Shown: positions 45,592 to 57,200 of the stretch, piece after piece
Layout: each line of letters starts with the position of its first letter
How positions within the stretch are numbered: position 1 is the first letter of the stretch
Assembly (NCBI GenBank): GCA_005408345.1
Contig: SEMN01000647.1
Span: 1-64,000, forward strand
Length of the DNA: 64,000 bases
Source: Macquaria australasica
Lineage: Eukaryota; Chordata; Actinopteri; Centrarchiformes; Percichthyidae
Direction of reading: 5' to 3'
Notes under the pieces: generated by a model
The model's database searches: none
What the model was told of the DNA's origin: nothing
Seen by the model: only the letters and a program-made list of their open reading frames with translations
Position numbers and translations under genes: made by a program

Positions 45592-48500
45592 GGTTTCTAT
45601 AACTAACTAAATTCAGGTATTGTATACCACAATACCCAGCCCTAAACAAGAACCCTGTTCCCCAAATCGATATCCTAAGCCTCTTGAAAATTGAGCAGCA
45701 TGACCTGGTGACAACTCTGATTCATCCTTTGTGGCCTTGTAGTGGAGACCAAGTTGCTAGCTGTGGCCTAAAATGTCTGGCCCAGGTCACATCTTAAAGG
45801 GAAATTCTAGTTTCATACAAATTGGGTCTTAATGTAGTTTTTTTTGGCCATCATTCCTACCCATAATAATTACTCTGGCCTTGTTGAGAAATCCAGCAGT
45901 TATGTTTTTGGGTACAATGTTATCATAACTGATAGAAATGATGGCCAAAAGTACAAAAATAAGACCCAAGTTGTAATGAGCCGGATTATTTCTTCAACAT
46001 CTTATATGTGCTTTATTGGTTAATTTGTATCCTTTATCCTCTGCACCGAATGAGATAATGTGTGTATGTATGTACCTGTCATAGACACAAGCAGGCCAGA
46101 GGTGAATGTATTCTTGTGTGTTGGAAGAGGACTTACATTATGTGAAAAGCAAACATCTGGGCAACTAAGTAGCGTGCAAAATCAGAAAATATCACTAGAA
46201 TTAAAAACTCAAGAAGTCTGTGCAACATCTGCATTGTAACGCACTGCTGCTGTATTAATAAGATAAGATAAGCCTTTATTGTCCCACAGCGGGGAAATTT
46301 TTGAGCCCAACCGTGTGTTCAGCCAGTGAAAGTGTGCAAAATTCCCTACAACTTTTATTTAAAATAATAGCAGTCTTTAAACAGTGCTAGGTGAATGCCC
46401 CTAATTAAACTTGATTAACACATAAATGATAAATACACTCACTGGCCACGCCCTTCCAAGTATGAGGCAGTTGAATTGGGACAAAGCTCATATATGTCAG
46501 CCTCTTATTTACCATTAATACCCTTCTTTTGATTGCTCTTTGTAATCACCACGGATACTAGACACTGGATGTGCCACAAAACCTGACCAGCACAGTGCTC
46601 GTTTGAGCCACGTGGGCGTAGTTTCCATTCCACTTAAATTCAGCACACAAAATGCCTTGCTCATTCCGTTTTATGCCGACCTGAATCGACGTCTCCGAGC
46701 GACACGTAAAAAAATACCTTTTACTAACCGCATTGTGAACAAGACTATTAAACACACATTTCACATGGCTTTAATGGCTGAATCTAAATAGAGGAGGTAG
46801 TGAACTGTCTCTGCAGGTGCTTACAAGCTGTAAAAAGGTGCTGCCTGCACTCTATTGCCAGCAAGGCCAAATGAAAAAAAAAACAGCACACCAGTCCCTA
46901 TCCTGGATATTCTTAGACACACCTTCTTATTATCATAAAAACAACAGTACTGCGAGGAAAATAGAAAATGCTCCCAGGGCCAAAACAGACAGATAAATTA
47001 TTACACATATCAGGACCAAGGATATGCGAAAAGTGAGAAGGTGGGAAATAAAAGGGAGCACTAAACGCTAAATGGGAGAGTAAATTCCTGTACATGCAAT
47101 TTTAATCACTGAAGCACCTGATTTGAGGGAAAGGAACAGAAATATTGCTTTTTTTCTTTTCACAAATCGGTGAAGTAATTTAACTGTAGTATTATGTATT
47201 TACTCAGAGTTGTGACTCATCTATTAATGCCCTGTGTTGCTTATATAGGGGCAGTCAGAGCTTCTTACAGTACCTACAGTTTTGGTCAATGAATGATGGT
47301 CAGATGATCAACAGTCTGGTAATAATAGCACAGTGTTGTGCAGGGTTGCATTGAGTTCTTCTGTCAGTCATGTAATACCACTGAAATGCATTAAAGTTTG
47401 CTTTTCTCCACTTAGATCCCTCTACCCACGATGGGGAGGAGTATAAATCTGAAGGTATTTATTTGGAACCAGACTTGTCAGACGAATTCAAAATTCCAGT
47501 TGGAAAGTCACATTTTGTTTTTCACATTTTTCCTGGACATTATCATACCTGTGCTTGAAAGCTTTTTGGTTTGTTTTCATTTGCATTTTTCATATTAGTA
47601 TGTTTTTCTTTTTGGGTTTGTGCTGTATTGTTGTTTTGAGGCTTGACTAAAGATATCTCAAATGGTTAAAAGGCCATCTTTAAGCTGTCAGGTTTGCACA
47701 GACAAACAGAAAGAGGAGCCTTGAGACAACATGTTTCCTTTCCGCAGCTGTTGTTCCTGCAGTGATCAGGGGTTTAGGAATGAAGACAGTGGTTGTGTTA
47801 ATGCGGGCTGCATGTCTTTTAAATTTTGTTCACTCTTCTGCTTTGTTCCTGGAACATTTCATCTGCTTGATGTATGTAAGCTATTGCATCTTATTTGAGC
47901 TTTAGGACACTTTAATTGAAATAGTTTTGTGTTAACAAACAACGCAATATCTGCCTTGTATATGATTTATGGAATACGGCTTTCTCTTTGGTATTCACGT
48001 CAGCGTCAGCCCTTTACCAAACCTACAGACTTGAAATGTTCATATTCCCTGCTGTTTTCCTGCTGCTGTTTTTTTTGCAGAAATGTACAACCCGGGCGCC
48101 AAAGATGTGGTTGATATTCCTCCTCCACCGATGCCGATGATTGCTCCGCCTCCGATTCCTCCGCCTGCTGCGCTCTCAATCGAAGAGCTTATCCAGCAGA
48201 GCCAGTGGAATCTGCAGCAGCAGGAGCAGCATCTGCACACACTCAGACAGGTACAGAGCAAGAAAGAAATTCTAAATCTGGCACGGAGGACATCCACCCA
48301 TCAGGGATGATTATCCTTTTTGGTTGTTTTTGATTTTTTTGCTACTTAAGACCATGCCCTTTCAGGGAGTTCCCCAAATTTCTGAGTAGCCAGCCAGACA
48401 AGTAGTCAGCTAAGGATTTCTTTCAGTGGCGAGTCAAATTCTTTTGGTGAGGTGATTTTTTTTCCAAATGAATAAATGGTTGATAGTATTTTCTAATGCT

Positions 48501-51500
48501 TTTCTCTCTCTGCCTTTCTTTATGTAGGAACAAGTGAGTGCAGCCATAGCTCTGGCTATGGAGCAGCAGACCCAAAAACTGCTGCTGGAAACTCAGTTGG
48601 ACATCACAGAGTTTGACAACCTGCTGCAGCCCATCATAGACACCTGCACCAAAGATGCCATCTCTGTAAGCCTGCCATAATGGAGATTTTTTCAGGGATG
48701 CCTATGTACATATATTCCTAAAATAGAAAGAAAGCTTTATTATATCTCACTCATTCAATTCAATTCAGTTTTATTTATATAGCGCCGTATCATAACTCGG
48801 GGCACTTTTTCGAGTAGAGCAGGTCTAGACCAACTCTTTATATTTACAGAGACCCAACAGTTCCCACCATGAGCAAGCACTAGGAGACAGTGGCAAGGAA
48901 AAACTCCCTTTTAACAGGTAGAAACCTCGAGCAGAACCAGGCTCTAGGTGGGCGGTCATCTGCCTTGACCGGTTGGGTTGAAGGGGAAGGGGGGGAGCGG
49001 GAGAGAGAGAGCAGGAGGAAAGAGAACGTACAGCAGCACAATACAGTTCCACATAGGGATGTAAAGCAATAGTTGTGGTAATGGTATTGATGTTAACACC
49101 AACAGAAATAATACTAAGAGCAATATTATAATAGCAATACTAATAATAAGAGCAACAACAGTAATAGCAGCAGCGGGTGCATAGCAGGAGCACGGGGGCA
49201 GCAGGTGGCCACAACCATAGATCCAGAGGCAGAAATACCTGCAGAAAGCAACAGAAGGGGAGAGAGAGAAAGAGGAGAGAAAGCACACAACTACGGGAAG
49301 ACGTTGAATTAGTAACAAGCATTGATGGGATATGAGGGCGTACAGATGGAGAGAAAGAGGGGGAGAGAGGAGCTCAGTGCATCATAGGAAGTCCCCCGGC
49401 AGTCTAGGCCTATAGCAGCATAACTAAGGGGGGGCTCAGGGGTCACCTGAGTCAGCCATACTATAAGCTTTATCAAAGAGGAAAGTCTTAAGCCTACTCT
49501 TAAATGTGAGGAGGCTGTCCGCCTCCCGTACACAAACTGGGATCTGGTTCCACAGGAGAGGAGCTTGATAGCTGAAGGCTCTGGCTCCCATTCTACTTTT
49601 AGAGACTCTAGGAACCACAAGGAACCCTGCATTCTGGGAGCGCAGTGCTCTAGTGGGGTAATAGGGCACTATGAGCTCTTTAAGATATGATGGTGCCTGA
49701 CCATTTAGGGCTTTGAAGGTGAGGAGAAGGATTTTAAATTCTATTCTGGATTTTACAGGGAGCCAGTGTAGAGAAGCTAATATTGGAGAAATATGATCTC
49801 TTTTTCTGGTTCTTGTCGGTAAACGTGCCGCAGCATTCTGAATCAGCTGGAGAGTCTTAAGGGATTTATTGGGGCAGCCTGATAATAGAGAGTTGCAATA
49901 GTCCAGCCTAGACGTAACAAATGCATGGACTAGTTTTTCTGCATCTTTTTGAGATAGGATGTGCCTGATTTTGCAATGTTACGTAAATGAAAAAAGGCAG
50001 TTCTTGAAGTTTGTTTAATGTGGGAGTTAAAGGACATATCCTGATCAAAGATAACTCCAAGATTCCTTACGGTTTCGCTGGAGGCCAGGGCAATGCCTTC
50101 TAGAGAAACTATATCTTTAGATAATGTGTTTCGAAGGTGTTCGGGGCCAAGTACAATAAATTCGGTTTTGTCTGAGTTTAACATCAGAAAATTGCAGGTC
50201 ATCCAGGTTTTTATGTCCTTAAGGCATGCTTGAAGTTTAGCTAATTGATTGGTTTCATCTGGCTTAATCGATAAATATAATTGGGTATCATCTGCATAAC
50301 AATGAAAATGTATGGAGTGCTTCCTAATAATGTTGCCTAAAGGAAGCATATATAAGGTGAATAGAATTGGTCCAAGCACAGAACCTTGTGGAACTCCGTG
50401 ACTAACTTTGGCGTGCATAGAGGATTCATCGTTAACGTGTACAAACTGATATCAATCTGATAAATAGGATTTAAACCAGCTTAGTGCGGTGCCTTTAATG
50501 CAAATTAAATGTTCTAGTCTCTGTAATAGAATGTGATGGTTAATGGTATCGAATGCAGCACTAAGATCTAGTAAGACAAGTACAGAGACAAGTCCTTTGT
50601 CGGATGCAATTAGAAGGTCATTTGTAACTTTCACCAGTGCTGTCTCTGTGCTATGATGCACTCTAAATCCTGACTGAAAGTCCTCAAACAGCTTGTTGTT
50701 GTGTAGAAAGTCACACAACTGATTGGCGACTGCTTTCTCAAGGATCTTAGAGAGAAAAGGAGGGTTAGATATAGGTCTATAATTTGACAAAACCCCTGGA
50801 TCAAGAGTGGGCTTTTAAAGAAGAGGTTTAATTACAGCTACTTTAAAAGGACTGTGGCACATAGCCTTTTAATAAGGACAGATTGATCATATCTAGTAAA
50901 GAAATGCTAACTAAGGGTAAAATGTCTTTAAGCAGCCTAGTTGGGACGAGGTCTAAGAGACACGTTGATGGCTTAGATGAGGAAATCATTGAAGTTAGTT
51001 GACTAAGGTTGATGTGAGAAAAGCAGTCTAAATGTACAGGGTTTACAGTTGTTTCTATGGTTCCTGTATTGGAAGATAAGTCAGTACCAACTGAGGGCAG
51101 GAGGTGCTGAATTTTGTCTCTGATAGTTAGAATTTTATCATTAAAGAAGTTCATAAAGTCATTACTACTGAGGTCTATAGGAATACATGGCTCAACAGAG
51201 CTGTGACTCATGTGTTTGTCTTCCTCTCAGGCTGGTAAGAACTGGATGTTCAACAATGCCAAGACTCCACAGCACTGTGAACTGATGACATCGCATCTTC
51301 GCAACCGCATCACTGCTGATGGAGCACATTTTGAGCTCCGGTTACATCTCATCTATTTAACCAATGACGTTCTCCATCACTGGTACACAAACTGGAATGC
51401 ATACATAAACACAGTATCACTTTACTCCTACACTTTGTTCATCAGAATAATAATGCAATTAGCCTTCTAGGGAGTGTTATATAGCTTCAATTACACCTTC

Positions 51501-54222
51501 ATTAACATGATCTCACATCTATACAGGTATAAAAAACGCTTACAGTGTGTACAGTGGTATCAAACATTGAACAAGCATAGGTGTCGGGTAGTGGGTACCC
51601 ATTGCAGATTAATTGAGTTTTATATTTGATTTCACTAAAAGGAATGTAGATATTAAATGCATACAAGGCTTGTCTAATAACAATGTGTCAGTGTGTAATT
51701 GAACAGTCAGTTAAAAAAAAGTACAACAATTATGATAATCGATTCATTTTTAAAATTATATCAAGCAAAAATGGGAAACATTCTCTTGTTGCAGCTTTTC
51801 CAATTTGCTGCTTTTCTCTCTTTGATGTCACTTTTAACCGAATAACTTTGGGTTTTGGACTGACATTTGAAGGCGGCAGCTTAGGCTCTGGGAAATTGTC
51901 ATTTTTTGCTATTTTCTGGAATTTTATAGACTAAATGATCAATTGATTAATTTAAAAAAGAATTGAGACATTCACCAATAGCCATTAGTTGCATCCTTGG
52001 TCTGATTATGAAACAAATGTTGTATAAAGATCTTATTTGGTCATCAAAAACATAATTTGTGGGAAGATTTAGTGAAGATTGTTGAGCAGCTTTAAGTATA
52101 TGCGTTTTGTAATGAATTGTGTGTTTTAATGTGTCCTCCCAGCCAGCGGAAGCAGCAGAAGGATTTGTTGGCAGCGCTGCAGAAAGTTGTGGTTCCCATC
52201 TACTGCACCAGCTTTCTGGCTGTAGAGGAAGAGAAGCAGCAGAAGATCACCAGGGTAAACACCTGCTGATTTTAAAAGCACATGCTGTACTAGGATCAGA
52301 GCATTGTGGTTGTGGATTGAAGCTGCCAACTGATTTTGTGTCCATTTTCAACATCTTTAACTCTTATATATAATATTTATATAGTATAATAAATATGTCA
52401 GTTGCACTTATTTTTAATAGGACAGTGTCAACCACATGCTGTGTATCATCAAACCATGCAGCAGTCTAACTAATATTCATTCATACAAATACATAAATAG
52501 CTAAATATACAGTGTTGGTAAATAAAGGTTCCTCAGCACTTTCTGCTTGTTCTGTTCTTAATTTATTGAACTGGAAAGCTAGAAAGAATCTGTACCTCTG
52601 TTATTATTATCATTATTATTATCAGGTTATTTTTCCCTGATTATTCCCATCCCTCTCCTTCTTCCCAGTTGTTGCAGCTTTGGGAGAAGAATGGGTACTT
52701 TGATGATGAGACTATTCAGCAGCTCCAGAATCCAGCACTGGGCCTTGGCCAGTACCAAGTGAGTAGAATAAGAAGGCTCCACTTCCCTGCCGGTGCAAAG
52801 CCAGCAGTAGGGCAAACACAGTTTTTATGCAATTTTCCTCAGGCGCTTACCGGTTGGTAATTTCCTGGCACCACACAAAGTGTTTGCATTGAGATTGATA
52901 TGAGCATCAAAATACAGTTTTTAATGTGATTGAGGAAGATTCTTATCAATAATATCATCAAGTGTTTAATCAGGTGACTGAGTTTCACAGAATTGTGAAA
53001 CCTGTAGATAGTTCCGTACAGTTGATTAAATACCTGTAGTAACCACACAGCAGCAGGAATAATACATGTGTTTCATCTACAGTCTCGGATTTGAGATAGT
53101 GGCTGTGCGTAGTTTTACACACAGCTGGCACAGCAGCGGTAACTTCATTAATAATTTCAATAAGGTCCACACAAAGTGATCTGTTACCCACAAGTATCTC
53201 TAAATCCATTCCGGACCCCACTCGACCCGTTAAAATAAGACCTGACCTGAACCACAATTAAATATAGGTTCAGGGGTGCTGCGTCATCAGAATCATGTGA
53301 CTGCAAATAACGTACTGGAGCGGGCCTAGCTAATCGTGATCCTGTGAGTGAGTGAGGCGCTAATTCTAGTTTATTTTGCAGTTTGGTGCTTCATGGAGAG
53401 AGAGGAGCTTATGTGTTTGGTCATTACTGAATCTCACCCTGACTCCACCTTCCTCCTACTAATAATATATTCAGTCTCTCTTCCACGTGGTGTCACTGCT
53501 TTGCGCCAACGCCTGTGTTCACTAAAATTACAAAAATACACTGATCTGGAGATTTTGCCTGCGCTTGCACCCTGTTTCAGGAAAATAAAGACCAAAGTGG
53601 TTTTCATTCACTGATAACACTGTGGCAGAGTTTACACACCCTTGTCCTCTCTCTCAGGCGTCTCTGATAACAGAGTATGCTGCGGTGGTGCAGCCAATCC
53701 AGCTGGCCTTCCAGCAGCAGATCCAGGCTTTGAAGACCCAGCACGAAGAGTTTGTTGCCAGCCTGAAGCAGCAGCAGCCGCAGCCTGCCCCTGTAGCACA
53801 GCTAGCTACCCCTGCTGAGCCTGAAAAGGCCCCACCTATGACCACACAAGCTGGTGAGAAGACACACACATAACAAAACCAGAGGCACAGCCTGATACAT
53901 GAAACCAGATTCATTGTTTAAATGACAATAAAACCAAAATGTTATGGTACCATACATCAGTACAATGCAATCACACTATTCTTTAATTTTAATTTTTGTA
54001 ACATTTGTAACCTGCTCTACATTGTAATGTGTCGGTGTGTGTGTTGTGTGCAGGGGATGTTAAGCCTCCCATGTCGGGTCCTCCTCCAGGGGAGTTTGAT
54101 GGAGCTTCATCCAGACCACAGGACACCAGCAACCCCGGTGGACCCTCAGATATCCCCTCCAACAAGCCTGCGTGGTATGACCCCCAGCACATGGGCCCCT
54201 GGAACCCCAACCAGCCGGTAAA

Positions 54223-54260
<38 letters not shown>

Positions 54261-57200
54261 CTGAGTCTCTGTAGGTGCTTGGACACACAGCAGCTCAGTA
54301 GGGTTTAGGACAGGAAGGCAGTGGCTCATCTTTACTATCATCACCTACATTTATATTTATTCATTTGACAGCCTAGAAGCTTCAAATCAGCCAGTACACA
54401 ATGTGTGATGGAGACTGACTAGTCTGCGCATTACTTTGGTGTACAAAGCAGCTGCTGGATAGAGTAGTGGTTAAGACTGGAGACTGGGGTTCAGTTCCCC
54501 CAGTGAATAGAGATGGCACAATAGTAAATAAGAGAGTAGAGTAGATAAGATTAAGTTTTGCCTCCAAATCCGGTCCCAGCCCTGCCCCCTATACGTTTAC
54601 AGTAGGCTCCACGCCCTCGAAGAGTCACTCACACTGAATGGTAGAGGAGGTTGTACCAGTGTCTAGTTCAAAACGCAGCTTCCTGAACTTTTGTCGAACT
54701 TTTGTTTCTGTTTATTCCTGTTGCTTGTGTTGAAAGCACTGCATCATGAACAAGGAACGGTTGATTCATGAAGTTGCAGCAGGCTCCACCCCCAGTTGTG
54801 TCCTGGTCCCGCCCTCTAGTGATAGGTCTTGCCCAGCCTTCAGAATTCCCTGCTCTGGGTTTGTGCAGTGTATGTGTGACCTCAGGCAACAGGCGACACT
54901 CACACTGTCTTTTGTCCTTTCCCAGCCTCCTTTTGACCCAAACCAGCCTCCCCCTCCTTGCCCTCCCTGGAACAGCCATGAGGGGATGTGGAACGACCAG
55001 AGGGATCCAGGGAACTGGAGCGGAGGTCCACCCAGAGAAGGAGGCCCCTGGAGCGGTCCAGGTGGGTCTGACCCAGGCCCTCCATCTTGGAACTCATATG
55101 ACCAGCAGCCGCCATGGGGGAACCAGCCTGACCAGCCTCCGTGGGGCCAGAGGGAGCCCCCATTTCCTCCACGCATACAGGCATGTGGTAGATGATTACT
55201 GTGGTTGGATGTGATTTCTTTCACCAGGTTTTATTGTATTGCATTGTGTACTCTACATTTATTATCTGTAGTTACAGTATATCCTAATCTGAATTAGACT
55301 TAGAACTTTCTTTCTGTTGCAGCAAGGATGTGGTTTTGCTGCTCATTTACATCAATGACTGTATTGTCTAACGTGCATTTTTACAGAGGCCTCCCCATTT
55401 CAGAGGGCCCTTCCCTCCCCACCAGCAGCCACCTCCTTTCAACCAACCCCCACCACCACCACACAGTTTCGGACGCTTCCCGCCACGCTTTATGCAGGAT
55501 GACTTTCCTCCCAGACACCACTACGACAGGCCGCCGTACACTCCACACCGCTTTGACTACGCTCAGGGAGATTATCCCGGAGGTGTGAAGTGATTGAACA
55601 GTAACTTTACTTTAATGCATCTGTAAAGCTACCTGTGTTTGCACCTGTAATTGTATTTATTTTTTTTGTGTATTTTAACAATATCCACCTCTGTTTGCCA
55701 GACATGCCAGGTCCTCCTCCCCATCACCATCCCAATCAGAGGCTCCCTCCCCCAGGTATGGGGGCTGATCATCCCCCCTGGGGTGGAAGCCAGCACCCAG
55801 ATTTTGGTCCACCCCCACATGGCTTCAACGGCCATTCACCCCACATGCGTCATCGGCAGCATCCGGTCCAAGATGACCCCAGTCTGGTGCCCAACGTACC
55901 CTACTTTGACCTGCCAGCTGGTCTCATGGCTCCGCTGGTCAAAGTAAGTCACCTGCTCCTGATTTCAGGACAAAGGCATGAAAATAAATTGGAATGTTAT
56001 TAACCGGTTTAACTTAAAAAGCTTGCTAAAAGAAATCCAGCATGATTGAATATTACCAGAGGAGAAAAGAACAAAGGTAAAGTCTGATACACTGCCACAT
56101 TGGCTTACAGAATGGATACGATCCAAGACTGTGGAAGTACTTTACAGAACACTGTTTTAAGAAAACTTGTAAAACAGACTGAAGGAAGACTGCCAGTAAC
56201 TTATTGAGTAGAAATTGCCAAACAGATTATAATAATGGAAAAGGCCAATCCAAATCTGCCACAGTACTGTAGTTTTCAAAATAGAAAACACTGATCCACT
56301 ACCAGCCCAGTTTTAGAATTGTCTCATTAAACAGTCAAACCTGCATGTCTCATGATCCTCCATGTTCTGTCTATTGCTCAGCTTGAGGACTGTGATTATA
56401 AACCTCTGGACCCTAAAGACATCAGGCTGCCCCCTCCCATGCCACCTAGTGATCGGCTGCTAGCTGCTGTGGAAGCTTTCTACAGCCCTCCATCCCATGA
56501 TCGGCCTAGGAACAGGTACACACACACCTCGACTCTGTCTGCAAGACAAATCGGACTGAAATAAAAATTGTCAGTCCCTTTAAGTGGCTGTTGTTAAAAA
56601 TGAGAAGCCTGTCAGCATTACCAGAATGTTTAGTGGATTGCCAGTAAAAGAGCAAGGAGAGAAAAAGTGAACTTCTTTCATAAGAAGTTCGTTGGTGAAA
56701 GATCTGATCAACTTTGAACCGGATCCTAAATGAAACTGTCTGTCAGAACCCAACCCTACAGTAAACTTAGTATGGTGTCTACTTTTCACTGTTAATCTTC
56801 CAATCCCTTAATTCTTGTCAAGTTCTCCAGCTTGTAGTTCCACTACTTTTATTACCTATAATAATATTAGCTATGTGTTTTTATTTAAGGATTTAATTAT
56901 AAAGTAGTTTGAACAATATATCAGTTGCTAGTAAAGCAGCACCATGAAATCTGCAGATTGTTTTTAGTAGTTGTGTAACAGCAGCATTTACCACAAGCAG
57001 CATCTGTGTAGTACTGATAGTTTCTGATATAAATCACTGTAGGTCATAGAGATTACAGCTGGCTGTGGTTTGTTTCTTCACCAGTGAGGGCTGGGAGCAG
57101 AATGGCCTGTATGAGTTCTTCAGGGCCAAGATGAGAGCCAGGAGGAAAAAGGGACAGGAGAAACGCAACAGGTGAGCTTCCTCTTCATTTGGATTTTTCT

